In this document: one piece after another, positions 44,214 through 53,885 of the stretch | Layout: each line of letters begins with the position of its first letter | How positions within the stretch are numbered: the first letter of the stretch is position 1 | Assembly (NCBI RefSeq): GCF_002563695.1 | Contig: NZ_PDJI01000004.1 | Span: 1,550,001 to 1,614,000, forward strand | DNA from: Georgenia soli | Lineage (GTDB): Bacteria > Actinomycetota > Actinomycetes > Actinomycetales > Actinomycetaceae | DNA: 64,000 nt | Direction: 5' to 3' | Made by a program: the position numbers and the translations under genes | The notes under the pieces: generated by a model | Database searches by the model: none | The model's input: only the letters and a program-made list of their open reading frames with translations | Told to the model about the DNA's origin: nothing

Positions 44214-45086
44214 TCAGGCCGACAGGGCGTGCAGCTCGTGCGGCAGCTCGTCCACCAGCTCGCGGGCGAGGAAGCCGACCTTCCCCACCCGCGCGGTGAG
44301 GGAGTCCCCGGCCGCGGCGTGCAGGTGCATGGCCCACGCGGCCGCCTGGGCCGCCTCCGCGCCACGCGCGAGCAGCCCGACGATCGCGCCCGCGAGGACG
44401 TCGCCGCTGCCCGAGGTGCCCAGACCGGTGTGGCCGGTGGAGGAGCGCCACATGCGCTCGCCGTCCGAGACGATCCCGTGCCCGCAGACCACGGCGCCGT
44501 AACGCTCCGCCACCTCGTGCACGGCGTCGGCGGCCGCCTCGTCCGCGATCTCGTCCCGGTCGAGCAGCCGCGCCATCTCGACCAGGTTGGGGGTGAGCAC
44601 GAGCCGGCCCCGCAGCCGCTCCTGGACCTCCCCGGCACCGGGCAGCACCCCGAGCGCGAAGGCGTCGAGGACGACCGGTACGTCCTCGCCGACGTGCGGC
44701 ACGAGCCCGCGCAGCAGGGCGAGGGTGCCCTCCGGCGCCCCGAGGCCCGGTCCGAGGAGGACTCCGTCCGCCCTGGCAGCATGCTGCTCCAGCCGCCGCG
44801 CGTCGTCACCGGTGACCTCGCCGTCGTCGTCCTCGGCGAGCCCACGCACCCCGGCCTCCGGCACGGCGACCGCCACCGCCGGGGCCACGGACGCGGCGAC
44901 CGCGAGGCTGAGCCGGCCCGCACCGACGCGCAGCGCCGCCAGGCCGGCGAGCATCGCCGCGCCGGGGGTCGCCCGCGCGCCACCGACCACCATCACCTGG
45001 CCGCGCCCGTACTTGGACCCGTGCGGCTCGGGCAGCGGCCACGCGCGCAGCAGCGCCGGCGTCACCGGCTCGGGTGCGTGAGTCAC
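44214..45086 (-). CDS. nnrD: ADP-dependent NAD(P)H-hydrate dehydratase
   Basis: Repairs hydrated NAD(P)H using ADP. 290 residues, ribokinase-like fold. KYGRGQVMVVGGARATPGAAMLA at the start, LTPNLVEMARLL in the middle and GLGTSGSGDVLAG near 220 with the catalytic Asp. The epimerase domain (NnrE) often fused to it is absent here. The GTG overlaps the stop of the histidine phosphatase gene (GTGA). Confidence 0.93.
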   Translation of the reverse strand: MTHAPEPVTPALLRAWPLPEPHGSKYGRGQVMVVGGARATPGAAMLAGLAALRVGAGRLSLAVAASVAPAVAVAVPEAGVRGLAEDDDGEVTGDDARRLEQHAARADGVLLGPGLGAPEGTLALLRGLVPHVGEDVPVVLDAFALGVLPGAGEVQERLRGRLVLTPNLVEMARLLDRDEIADEAAADAVHEVAERYGAVVCGHGIVSDGERMWRSSTGHTGLGTSGSGDVLAGAIVGLLARGAEAAQAAAWAMHLHAAAGDSLTARVGKVGFLARELVDELPHELHALSA

Positions 45087-45814
45087 CGGACCTCCCGCAC
45101 GGCGCTCGGTTCGTCGGTCCGGGGGGCGTGCTCCTGGCGGAGGTGGGCGTCGAGGTTGTAGTCGGCGAGGTGCCAGTCCTCGCCGTCGTGGACGAGCCGG
45201 GTCACGGACGCGTTGCGGACGCCCTCGGTGCGCCCGATCTCGAGGACGCGCTCCTCGTCGAGCTGCTCGCACACGTAGCGGAAGACGAGCACGACGACGT
45301 CGTGGCAGGTCACGAGGACGCGCCGGTGACGTGACTGCCGTTCGAGGTCGGCCAGCACGGTGCGCACGCGCAGCGCGACGTCGGCCCAGGACTCCCCGCC
45401 CGGCGGCCGGTGGTAGAACTTCCCGAGCCACCGGCGGCGCTCCGCCTCCTCGGGGAACCGGGCCAGCACGCCGGCCGTGGTGAGGGTGTCGGTGATGCCG
45501 AGGTCGCGGTCGCGGAGCCGTTCGTCGACGCGCAGCGGGACGTCGGCGTCGGCCACCCGCAGCGCCGTGCGGGCGGTGTCCAGCGCCCGGCGGTACGGGG
45601 AGGACCACACCACGTCCGGGCGCCGGTCGTCCGGCAGGTCCCGGAGCCAGGCCCCCAGCGCCTCCGCCTGGGCCTGCCCGGCGGCCGAGAGCTGGACGTC
45701 GGGGTCGCGCGCGGGGACGTCGATGGTCTCGGCCCCGGCCGCCTCGGCGCGGGAGGCGGCGATGTTCGCGGCGCTCTCGCCGTGCCTGACCAGGAGGATC
45801 TCGGTGACACCCAT
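45083..45814 (-). CDS. Histidine phosphatase family protein
   Basis: Phosphoglycerate-mutase-like phosphatase. 243 residues. Phospho-acceptor His11 in LLVRHGESAAN, the conserved Arg in SSPYRRALDTA, Glu-containing RLRDRDLGITD and second His in VTCHDVVVLVF. The GESW segment near residue 139 resembles the branch acting on small phosphate esters; substrate unknown. The ATG has TACGTT exactly six bases upstream. It is co-translated with nnrD. Confidence 0.88.
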   Translation of the reverse strand: MGVTEILLVRHGESAANIAASRAEAAGAETIDVPARDPDVQLSAAGQAQAEALGAWLRDLPDDRRPDVVWSSPYRRALDTARTALRVADADVPLRVDERLRDRDLGITDTLTTAGVLARFPEEAERRRWLGKFYHRPPGGESWADVALRVRTVLADLERQSRHRRVLVTCHDVVVLVFRYVCEQLDEERVLEIGRTEGVRNASVTRLVHDGEDWHLADYNLDAHLRQEHAPRTDEPSAVREVR

Positions 45815-45820
45815 GAGCGC

Positions 45821-45826
45821 AACGTA
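45821..45826 (-). promoter_or_regulatory. -10 box of the histidine phosphatase, leaderless
   Basis: TACGTT on the reverse strand, six bases before the ATG. Confidence 0.5.
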
Positions 45827-45990
45827 GGTTCCGGCGTCGTCCCGCGCGCGCGGAGAGAAGCAGGCCGAGGCCCCGGCCGCCGGCCGCCGCCCCCGAATGG
45901 TGTGCCCGTGGCGGTCCGGATACGTTCGGTCGCGGCCATGAGAACGGATCGCTGGCACACGGCTGCCGGGGAACGACGACGGAGGACATC

Positions 45991-47736
45991 GTGACCACCC
46001 CCCGAACCGGGACGCCGCCCGAGACCGGCCGCCGGAGGGTCGAGGCGCCGAGGGTCTTCTACCCGGCGCTGGCACTCATTGTCCTCGCCGTCGTGCTGGC
46101 GATCGTCTTCCCCGACGGGACGGCCTCGGTCCTCACCACCCTGCAGTCCGGCGTCGTCGCCGGCTTCGGGCCGTACCTCGTGGTCCTCGTCTTCGCCTTC
46201 GTCCTCTTCACGCTCGCCATGGGGCTCAGCCGCTTCGGGGACATCAAGCTCGCGCGGGACGACGACGAGGAGCCCGAGTTCGGCCTGCGCTCCTGGTTCG
46301 CGATGCTGTTCGCCGCCGGGATGGGTATCGGTCTCGTCTTCTACGGGGCCGCCGAGCCCCTCACCCACTTCGTCGACCCCAAGCCCGGGGTCGACGGCAG
46401 CAAGGCCACGCTCGCGACCGCCGCCATGTCGCAGACCTTCCTGCACTGGGGCTTCCACGCCTGGGCCATCTACGCCGTCGTCGGCCTGTCGGTCGCCTAC
46501 GCGATCCACCGCAAGGGCAGGTCGGTCTCGATCCGCTGGGCGCTCGAGCCGCTCCTCGGCGAGCGGCGGGTGCGCGGCGCGCTCGGCGACGTCATCGACG
46601 TCGTCGCCGTCGTCGGGACGCTGTTCGGCGTGGCGACCTCGCTCGGCCTGGGCGTGCAGCAGATCTCCGCCGGCCTGTCCACGCTCGGCGTGGTCGGCGA
46701 GGTGACGAGCAGCCTGCTCATCGTGCTCATCGTCGTCATCACGCTCGTGGCCCTCATGTCCGTCGTGAGCGGCGTGGGCCGGGGCATCAAGTGGCTCTCG
46801 AACATCAACCTCGGGATGGCCGGGGTGTTCATGGTCGCGGTCCTCGTGCTCGGCCCGACGCTGTTCCTGCTCCGCGACCTCGTGCAGTCCCTCGGGTCGT
46901 ACCTGCAGAACGTCATCGCGCTGAGCCTGAACGCCTCCGCGTACACCGGGGACGAGGGGCTGGCCTGGCAGGGCACCTGGACGATCTTCTACTGGGGCTG
47001 GTGGATCTCCTGGGCGCCCTTCGTCGGCGTGTTCATCGCCCGGATCTCCCGCGGTCGCACCGTCCGTGAGTTCGTCGCGGGCGTCATGCTGGTCCCGACG
47101 GCGGTGAGCTTCGTCTGGTTCACCGTGCTGGGCGGGTCCGCGATCCGGCAGGCGTGGGAGGACATGAACGGCGGGCTCTTCGACGCCGCCGAGGGTGTCG
47201 TCGCCGAGGACGTGCTGTTCAACTTCCTGCGCTCCCTGCCCGCCGGCGGCGTGCTCATCGTCATCGCCGTGGCGCTGGTGGCCATCTTCTTCGTCACGTC
47301 CTCGGACTCCGGCTCCCTGGTGATCTCCATGCTCGGGTCCGGGGGTAACCCCGACCCGCGCACCTGGGTCCGGGTGGTGTGGGGGCTGCTGCAGGGCGCC
47401 GTCGCCATCGCCCTGCTCCTCGCCGGCGGTCTCGCCTCGCTCCAGACGGCCGCGATCCTGACCGCGCTGCCCGTGTCGGTGGTGATGATCGGGATGTGCG
47501 TGGCCACGTTCCGCGCGCTCCACGCCGAGCACCGCGTGCTCGTGGAGGCGGAGCGGCGTCAGCGGCGCGACGAGCTCGCCCGCCGGATGGACCGGCACAT
47601 CACCTCACGGCTCGAGGGCGACCTCGCTCCGCACGTCGTCCCGCACATCGACGAACGCCTCGAGGCGGCCTTCGCGGAGCGGGACGACGCGACAGGAGAG
47701 CGGGCGCACGGCGGGACCCGCCGCCACCGCGGCTGA
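45991..47736 (+). CDS. BCCT-family transporter (betaine/carnitine/choline type)
   Basis: Twelve-helix carrier for trimethylammonium osmolytes, Na+- or H+-coupled. 581 residues. Helix-3 motif AAGMGIGLVFYGAAEPLTHF, the Trp-rich helix-8 motif YWGWWISWAPFVGVFIARISRGRT, and TSSDSGSLV. GMGIGLVFYGAAEP with a glycine-rich GMGIG stretch is typical of the betaine carriers. The charged C-terminal tail (about 60 residues, QRRDELARRMDRH) could act in osmotic sensing as in BetP. Start GTG 45991 with GGAGG upstream. It ends at a very strong hairpin. Confidence 0.93.
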   Translation: MTTPRTGTPPETGRRRVEAPRVFYPALALIVLAVVLAIVFPDGTASVLTTLQSGVVAGFGPYLVVLVFAFVLFTLAMGLSRFGDIKLARDDDEEPEFGLRSWFAMLFAAGMGIGLVFYGAAEPLTHFVDPKPGVDGSKATLATAAMSQTFLHWGFHAWAIYAVVGLSVAYAIHRKGRSVSIRWALEPLLGERRVRGALGDVIDVVAVVGTLFGVATSLGLGVQQISAGLSTLGVVGEVTSSLLIVLIVVITLVALMSVVSGVGRGIKWLSNINLGMAGVFMVAVLVLGPTLFLLRDLVQSLGSYLQNVIALSLNASAYTGDEGLAWQGTWTIFYWGWWISWAPFVGVFIARISRGRTVREFVAGVMLVPTAVSFVWFTVLGGSAIRQAWEDMNGGLFDAAEGVVAEDVLFNFLRSLPAGGVLIVIAVALVAIFFVTSSDSGSLVISMLGSGGNPDPRTWVRVVWGLLQGAVAIALLLAGGLASLQTAAILTALPVSVVMIGMCVATFRALHAEHRVLVEAERRQRRDELARRMDRHITSRLEGDLAPHVVPHIDERLEAAFAERDDATGERAHGGTRRHRG

Positions 47737-47759
47737 CTCGTCCCCGGTGGGGACTGCCC

Positions 47760-47807
47760 CGACGGCGGAGGGCCCGGGGTCTCCCGACCCCGGGCCCTCC
47801 GCCGTCG
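47760..47807. terminator. Bidirectional terminator, 22-bp perfect stem
   Basis: Arms 47760-47781 and 47786-47807 pair perfectly around loop TCCC, between the convergent BCCT and hppA genes. No U-tract on either strand. Confidence 0.85.
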
Positions 47808-47819
47808 TGCTCGGCCGCG

Positions 47820-50222
47820 TCAGCGGCGCTCGGCCGGCTCGGACGCTCCCGCGCTGCCGGTCGTGCTCCCGGTCCGGGTCGTGGGCTCCGGGGCGACCTG
47901 CTCCATCTCCCCGGCCACGTGCGGCCGGGTGGCGATCGTGTTGTCGATGTCCTCCGCGGTGTCCACCTGCCCGGCGCGCCGCCGGGAGGCCACCACGGCG
48001 CCGAACGCGATGGCGGCGGCCACCAGCGCGATCGAGATGCGCACGGCGTGGTTGGTGTCCGCCGGCACGCTCAGCTGCACCACGGCGGGGGCGATGAGGA
48101 GCGAGACGAGGTTCATGACCTTGATGAGCGGGTTGATCGCCGGGCCGGCGGTGTCCTTGAAGGGGTCGCCGACGGTGTCGCCGATGACGACGGCGGCGTG
48201 GGCCTCCGAGCCCTTCCCGCCGTAGTGCCCGTCCTCGACGATCTTCTTCGCGTTGTCCCAGGAGCCGCCGGAGTTGGCCAGGAAGACGGCCATGAGCACG
48301 CCGGCGCCGATGGCCCCGGCGAGGAACCCGGCGAGCGGACCGACGCCCAGGCCGAAGCCGACGGCGATCGGGGCGAACGCGGCGAGGAGGCCGGGCGTGG
48401 CCAGCTCGCGCAGGGAGTCCTTGGTGCAGATGTCCACCACCCGCCCGTACTCGGGGCGGGTCTGGCCGGTCATGATGCCGGGGTGCTCGCGGAACTGGCG
48501 GCGCACCTCGAAGACGATCGCGCCGGCCGCCCGGGTGACGGCGTCGATCGCCAGGCCCGAGAAGAGGAACACGGTGGCCCCGCCGAGGATCACGCCGACC
48601 AGGGTGATCGGGGAGATGATCTCGTAGCTGACCATGGCGCCGACGATCCCGCCGGCCACCTGCGTCCCGGCGTCCGCGATCTCGGCGAGCGCCACGCGGA
48701 CGGCGTCGGCGTAGGAGCCGAACAGCGCGGTGGCGGCGAGGACCGCCGTCGCGATGGCGATGCCCTTGGTGATCGCCTTGGTGGTGTTGCCGACGGCGTC
48801 GAGGTCCGTGAGCACCTGGGCGCCGGCCTCGTCGACCTCGCCGGACATCTCCGCGATGCCCTGGGCGTTGTCGCTGACGGGGCCGAAGGTGTCCATGGCG
48901 ACGATGACGCCGACCGTGGTGAGCAGGCCGCAGCCGGCGAGCGCGATGAGGAACAGCGAGAGGCCGATGTGGCCGCCCGCGATGAGGAAGGCGCCGCAAA
49001 TCGCGGCGGCGATGATGCCGGCGGTGTAGACGGCGGACTGGAAGCCCACGCCGATGCCGGAGAGGACGACGGTCGCCGCGCCGGTGCGCGAGGTCGACGC
49101 CACGTGCACCGTCGGCCGGGAGGTGGTGCCGGTGAAGTAGCCGGTCAGCCACAGGATGACGCCGGCGAGCACCACCCCGATGATGACGGCGGCGGTGACC
49201 ATGAGCCGCGGGTCCCCGCTGTTGCCGGCCAGGTCCTCGCTGACGCCATCGATGGCCCCGAACGAGGAGGGCAGGTAGACGAACGCGGCGATCGCGGCGA
49301 GCACCACACCGACGACGGCGGAGACGTAGAAGCCGCGGTAGATCGCGGTCAGGCCGGACTCCTGGCCCTTGACCCGCGTGATCACGACGCCGAGGAGGGC
49401 GACGAGCGCCCCGATGGCGGTGACGATGAGCGGCAGGATCAGCCCCTGCTCCCCCATCGCGGCCTTGCCGAGGATGAGGGACGCCACCAGCATCACGGCG
49501 TAGGACTCGAAGAGGTCCGCGGCCATGCCGGCGCAGTCGCCGACGTTGTCGCCCACGTTGTCCGCGATGGTGGCGGCGTTGCGCGGGTCGTCCTCGGGGA
49601 TGCCCTGCTCCACCTTGCCGACGAGGTCCGCCCCGACGTCGGCCGCCTTGGTGAAGATGCCGCCGCCGACGCGCATGAACATGGCGAGCAGCGCGGCACC
49701 GAAGCCGAAGCCCTCGAGAACCGCGGGGGCGTCCCCGCGGTAGAAGATCACGACCCCCGCGGCGCCGAGCAGGCCCAGACCGACCACCGCCATGCCGACC
49801 ACGCCACCGGTGCGGAACGCGATCCGCGCCCCCTCGGTGCGGCCGTCGGCGCGCGTGGCCGCGGAGGCGACCCGCACGTTGGCCCGCACGGCGAGGGACA
49901 TGCCGAGGTACCCGATGGCGGCGGAGAACCCGGCGCCGAAGAGGAAGGCGATCGCCCGGCCGACCTTGATCTCCGGATCGGCGGGCAGAAGGAACAGGAG
50001 GCCGAAGACGACCACCGCGAAGATGCCCAGCGTGCGGAACTGCCGTCTCAGGTAGGCCTGCGCGCCCTCCTCGATCGCGCCCGCGATCTCCCGCATCCGC
50101 GGCGACCCCGCGTCCGCGGCGAGCACCTGGCGGCGCAGCAGCACCGCGATGATGAGCGAGACGATCGCGACTCCCGCGATGATCCCGACGATGGTCAGGC
50201 TCGTGGCCCCCAGATCCAGCAT
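47820..50222 (-). CDS. hppA: Membrane-bound proton-translocating pyrophosphatase
   Basis: Couples hydrolysis of pyrophosphate to proton pumping across the membrane. 800 residues with about sixteen helices. Catalytic DVGADLVGKVEQGIPEDDPRN near residue 190, GDNVGDCAGMAADLFE next, and the C-terminal GDTVGDPFKDTAGPAINPLIK. The cation motif reads GNTTKAITKG; Lys in this position is the signature of the K+-independent class. A polar C-terminal tail of about 60 residues follows the last helix. GAGGAGGGCGG precedes the ATG. Confidence 0.96.
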   Translation of the reverse strand: MLDLGATSLTIVGIIAGVAIVSLIIAVLLRRQVLAADAGSPRMREIAGAIEEGAQAYLRRQFRTLGIFAVVVFGLLFLLPADPEIKVGRAIAFLFGAGFSAAIGYLGMSLAVRANVRVASAATRADGRTEGARIAFRTGGVVGMAVVGLGLLGAAGVVIFYRGDAPAVLEGFGFGAALLAMFMRVGGGIFTKAADVGADLVGKVEQGIPEDDPRNAATIADNVGDNVGDCAGMAADLFESYAVMLVASLILGKAAMGEQGLILPLIVTAIGALVALLGVVITRVKGQESGLTAIYRGFYVSAVVGVVLAAIAAFVYLPSSFGAIDGVSEDLAGNSGDPRLMVTAAVIIGVVLAGVILWLTGYFTGTTSRPTVHVASTSRTGAATVVLSGIGVGFQSAVYTAGIIAAAICGAFLIAGGHIGLSLFLIALAGCGLLTTVGVIVAMDTFGPVSDNAQGIAEMSGEVDEAGAQVLTDLDAVGNTTKAITKGIAIATAVLAATALFGSYADAVRVALAEIADAGTQVAGGIVGAMVSYEIISPITLVGVILGGATVFLFSGLAIDAVTRAAGAIVFEVRRQFREHPGIMTGQTRPEYGRVVDICTKDSLRELATPGLLAAFAPIAVGFGLGVGPLAGFLAGAIGAGVLMAVFLANSGGSWDNAKKIVEDGHYGGKGSEAHAAVVIGDTVGDPFKDTAGPAINPLIKVMNLVSLLIAPAVVQLSVPADTNHAVRISIALVAAAIAFGAVVASRRRAGQVDTAEDIDNTIATRPHVAGEMEQVAPEPTTRTGSTTGSAGASEPAERR

Positions 50223-50362
50223 CCGCCCTCCTCGGCAGCGCGTTCCACCTGCGACGACGTCGTCACGGATGGCTGTTACCCGGGCGAGCCTACCGGTGCG
50301 GCGACGCGGCGCGGCAAGTTCCGCCGTAGTGGCCGGCGCGTGTCCGGTGGCGCCCGGGAGCT

Positions 50363-50725
50363 CTAGACGGACTCGGCCAGGTGCCCGGCGTCCCGCCCGA
50401 GCGCCTCGTCCAGCGTGCGGTGCAGGACCATCCCGTCCGTCATCCCGGAGAGCTCGAGGACCGAGCGCACCTGGTCGGACGTCACCACGACGCGCAGCGC
50501 GGCGTCCAGCGTGCTCATCACCGTGCGCCGGTCCAGCACGGCCCGCACCCCCGCGGAGTCGATGAACGTCACCGCGCCGAGGTCGACGACGACGGCGGTC
50601 GGCAGGGCGTCGAGCGCCCGGTCGACCGCGGCGCGCAGCCGGCACGCGGTGGCGCCGTCGAGCTCGCCGACGACGGTGATGACGTGGGTCGCGCCCACCA
50701 CCTGCACCTTCACCCGAAATGTCAT
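50363..50725 (-). CDS. STAS-domain protein, anti-sigma-factor-antagonist type
   Basis: 120 residues, a single STAS domain. The phospho-acceptor loop VTFIDSAGVRAVL near residue 55 keeps the Ser found in SpoIIAA/RsbV. By family it would sequester an anti-sigma kinase when dephosphorylated, but no RsbW-like kinase or sigma factor gene is adjacent. AAGGGGGTGG lies just before the ATG. It sits 140 bases upstream of hppA on the same strand. Confidence 0.9.
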   Translation of the reverse strand: MTFRVKVQVVGATHVITVVGELDGATACRLRAAVDRALDALPTAVVVDLGAVTFIDSAGVRAVLDRRTVMSTLDAALRVVVTSDQVRSVLELSGMTDGMVLHRTLDEALGRDAGHLAESV

Positions 50726-50883
50726 GCCTGCCACCCCCTTGCGGCGATCGTCCCACCGAGGGGGCGCGCGGCCGAGGTGCCCGGGTGCGCACAACTGCCC
50801 TTGGCAGCCACCTGCCACCGTCGTCGGCGTGCAGGTGGCAGCTCCGACGGCGCGCTCCGGGCGGCCGGCGGCGTTCGGCAGGG

Positions 50884-51228
50884 TTACCGGCCGTGGATGG
50901 CGGCGACGAGCTGCTCCGGGTCGCTGACGTCGAGCAGCAGCCCGTCGAGCCGGGGGTGGTCCGCGGCGATCTGGACGGCGGGCCGCCCGCGGCTGACGGA
51001 GACGACGGTCCTGTGGCCGGGGCGCCGCCAGGTGCCGATCTTGCGGTAGCCGGGCAGGCCGAGGCCGGGCGCGCGGAGCCCGTGGGTCGCCGCGAGCCCG
51101 TCGGGGACGACCTGTGCGTCCCGGATCGCTGCGAGCGGCAGGTCGATGTCGCGGACGAGGCCGGCGATCTTCTCCCTGCGGGTGAAGCGGACCTGGAGGG
51201 TGTCGGCGGTGACGTGTGCTGTGGTCAT
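50884..51228 (-). CDS. Small hypothetical protein
   Basis: 114 residues, no recognised family. A beta-rich pattern with alternating hydrophobics (VTADTLQVRFTRREKIAGL, RTVVSVSRGRPAVQIAA) and no signal or membrane helix; it looks like a small bacterial PH-like or barrel domain. The run HRTVVSVSRGRPAVQ reads like a DUF-type domain sensing ligand. ATG 51228 or ATG 51237 could be the start; neither has a good ribosome-binding site. It is divergent from the MrfA-like helicase. Confidence 0.7.
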   Translation of the reverse strand: MTTAHVTADTLQVRFTRREKIAGLVRDIDLPLAAIRDAQVVPDGLAATHGLRAPGLGLPGYRKIGTWRRPGHRTVVSVSRGRPAVQIAADHPRLDGLLLDVSDPEQLVAAIHGR

Positions 51229-51411
51229 GCCCCACATGGTGGCGGCGCTCGTGCCGCTCCGGCATCGGCCGCTCGACCGAGCTGTCCCGTCCTCTCCTCC
51301 GTCTCCCGGAGGAGGAGACCCTCTGGCGCCGGGCGCCGGCCGCCGGGCGCCGGGACGCCGGCCGTGCACGGCCCGGCCGAGGCCGGCTCCTCGTCCGCGG
51401 GTGTCGGTGCG

Positions 51412-53871
51412 ATGACGCAGACTGATCCCGTGCCCCGCCCGGACCTCGTCGCCCTCCTGCGCGCCAGCGGCGCGCGCGACGGGCGCCTCGTCCACCTCGA
51501 GGAGCTGCCCGCCCGCCAGGGGCGGACCGCCGAGTGGCCGGGCTGGGCGGACCCCGACCTCGTCGCCGGCTACCGGCGCCTGGGCGTGGAACGACCATGG
51601 GTGCACCAGGTCACCGCGGCCGAGGCCGCCTGGGCGGGGCGGCACACGGTCGTCGCCACCGGCACCGGGTCCGGCAAGTCCCTCGCCGCCTGGCTGCCCG
51701 CGATCTCCGCGGTCCGCGCCGGTGCCGCAGACGCCGCCCGCCCCGGCGCGGGCAGCATCGCCGCCTACGACCGCCGCCCCACCACGCTGTACCTCTCCCC
51801 CACGAAGGCCCTTGCCGCGGACCAGCTGACCGGGCTGCACCGTCTTCTCGACGCCGCGGGGCTGCGCGGGGTGCGCGTGACCACCTGCGACGGCGACACC
51901 CCGCTGGAGGAGCGGGACTGGGCCCGGGACCACGCGGACGTCGTGCTGTCCAACCCCGACTTCCTGCACTTCTCGATGCTGCCCTCGCACCGGCGCTGGC
52001 AGCGTCTGCTCAAGGGGCTGCGCTACGTCGTCGTGGACGAGTGCCACGCCTACCGCGGCGTCCTCGGCGCCCACGTCGCCCTGGTGCTGCGCCGCCTGCT
52101 GCGCCTCGCGGCCCACTACGGGGCCACCCCGACGGTGCTCGCCGCCTCGGCCACGACGGCGGAGCCTGCGCTGACCGCAGCCAGGCTGATCGGGGTCCCG
52201 GAGTCCGACGTGGTCGCCGTCACGGAGGACTCCGCGCCGGCCGGACGGCGCACCGTCGCCCTGTGGCAGCCCGCCCTGTCGCCCGGGTGGGGTGCCTCGT
52301 GGCCCGGCGAGGGGGTGGAGCTGGGCGCGGGCGGCCCCGAGGACGAGGCGTTCGAGGCCGGGCCGCGGCGCAGCGCCACCGCCGAGGCCGCCGACCTGCT
52401 CGCCGACCTCGTCAGCGCCGGCGCCCGCACGCTGGTCTTCGTCCGCTCGCGCTACGGGGCCGAGGTCATCGCCGAGCAGGCCCGCCGCCATCTGCGGGAG
52501 GTCGACGCGGAGCTCGCCGCCCGCGTCGCCGCCTACCGGGGCGGCTACCTCCCGGAGGAGCGACGGGAGCTGGAGCGGGCCCTCCGCTCCGGCGAGCTCC
52601 TCGCCCTGGCCACGACCAACGCGCTCGAGCTCGGGGTCGACGTCGCCGGCCTGGACGCCGTCGTCATCGCCGGCTGGCCCGGCACCCGCGTGTCCATGTG
52701 GCAGCAGGCCGGGCGGGCGGGCCGCGCCGGCTCGGACGGCGTGGCGGTGCTGGTGGCCAGCGAGGACCCGCTCGACGGGTTCGTCGTGCACCACCCGGAG
52801 GCCATCTTCGGCGCCGGCGTCGAGGCGACGACGTTCGACCCCGCCAACCCCTACGTCCTCGCGCCGCACCTGTGCGCGGCGGCGTCCGAGCGTCAGCTGA
52901 CCGAGCAGGACCTGCCCCTCTTCGGGCTCCCGGACGCCGCACTGCTCGACGAGCTGACCCGGCGGGGCCTGCTGCGGCGCCGCCCGACGGGCTGGTTCTG
53001 GAACTTCTCCCGCCCCGAGCGCCCGCAGGACCTCACGGACCTGCGGGGCGGCGGGCACCGTCCGGTGCAGGTGGTCGAGAGCGGGACGGGCACCGTGCTG
53101 GGGACGGTCGACGGCGCCCGCGCCGACGCCACCGTCCACCCCGGTGCCGTGTACCTGCACCAGGGGCGCACGTTCGTCGTCGACGCGCTCGAGGACGACG
53201 TCGCCCTGGTCCACGCCGACCAGGACGTCGGGCACCGGACCAAGGCCCGGTCGTCGTCGTCCGTCCGGGTGCTGTCCGTGCGCGACCAGGAGGTGTGGCG
53301 CGGCCGCGACGGCACCGAGGTGGCCTGGTACTTCGGCGACGTGGAGGTCACCAGCCAGGTGACCGGGTACGACAGGCGGCGCCTGCCCGGCATGGACATC
53401 GTCGGGTCCTACCCGCTGGACATGCCCGAACGGGTGCTCCCGACGACCGCCGTGTGGTGGACGCTGTCGGCCGACGCGTGCGAGGCGGCCGGCGTCGGCA
53501 AGGACGTCCTGCCCGGCGCGCTGCACGCCGCGGAGCACGCCTCCATCGGGCTGCTGCCGCTCCTCGCGACGTGCGACCGGTGGGACATCGGCGGCCTCTC
53601 GACGGCGGTGCACCCGCAGACGGGTCAGCCCACGGTGTTCGTCCACGACGGCTACCCCGGCGGCGCCGGCTTCGCCGAGCGCGGCTACCGGGCGGCGCTG
53701 GGGTGGGTGCGCGCCACCCGGGACGCCATCTCCTCGTGCGGCTGCACGGACGGGTGCCCGGCGTGCGTGCAGTCGCCGAAGTGCGGCAACGGCAACTCCC
53801 CGCTGGACAAGACCGGTGCCCTGCGGGTGCTGTCGCTGCTCCTGCGGTGCGCGCCGCCGGGCCGGGACTGA
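51412..53871 (+). CDS. mrfA: MrfA-like DEAD/DEAH-box helicase with DUF1998 cysteine cluster
   Basis: 3'-5' helicase of the MrfA/YprA family, linked in Bacillus to repair of mitomycin crosslinks. 819 residues. Motif I TGTGSGKSLAAWLP near residue 84, Ia SPTKALAADQ, DEAH-like VVDECHAYRG near 206, motif III ASATT, motif VI QQAGRAGRAGSDG. The C-terminus carries the zinc cluster SSCGCTDGCPACVQSPKCGN near 777, and the DUF1998 domain spans about 660-800. Related to M. tuberculosis Rv3649 by context. The start lacks a clear ribosome-binding site; GTG 51430 is an alternative. Confidence 0.92.
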   Translation: MTQTDPVPRPDLVALLRASGARDGRLVHLEELPARQGRTAEWPGWADPDLVAGYRRLGVERPWVHQVTAAEAAWAGRHTVVATGTGSGKSLAAWLPAISAVRAGAADAARPGAGSIAAYDRRPTTLYLSPTKALAADQLTGLHRLLDAAGLRGVRVTTCDGDTPLEERDWARDHADVVLSNPDFLHFSMLPSHRRWQRLLKGLRYVVVDECHAYRGVLGAHVALVLRRLLRLAAHYGATPTVLAASATTAEPALTAARLIGVPESDVVAVTEDSAPAGRRTVALWQPALSPGWGASWPGEGVELGAGGPEDEAFEAGPRRSATAEAADLLADLVSAGARTLVFVRSRYGAEVIAEQARRHLREVDAELAARVAAYRGGYLPEERRELERALRSGELLALATTNALELGVDVAGLDAVVIAGWPGTRVSMWQQAGRAGRAGSDGVAVLVASEDPLDGFVVHHPEAIFGAGVEATTFDPANPYVLAPHLCAAASERQLTEQDLPLFGLPDAALLDELTRRGLLRRRPTGWFWNFSRPERPQDLTDLRGGGHRPVQVVESGTGTVLGTVDGARADATVHPGAVYLHQGRTFVVDALEDDVALVHADQDVGHRTKARSSSSVRVLSVRDQEVWRGRDGTEVAWYFGDVEVTSQVTGYDRRRLPGMDIVGSYPLDMPERVLPTTAVWWTLSADACEAAGVGKDVLPGALHAAEHASIGLLPLLATCDRWDIGGLSTAVHPQTGQPTVFVHDGYPGGAGFAERGYRAALGWVRATRDAISSCGCTDGCPACVQSPKCGNGNSPLDKTGALRVLSLLLRCAPPGRD

Positions 53872-53885
53872 CGCCGCGGCGGGCC

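Noticed and set aside
47379..50366. About 995-codon open frame opposite hppA
   Set aside because: hppA is fully supported on the other strand; this frame is a His/Asp/Gly-rich artefact.
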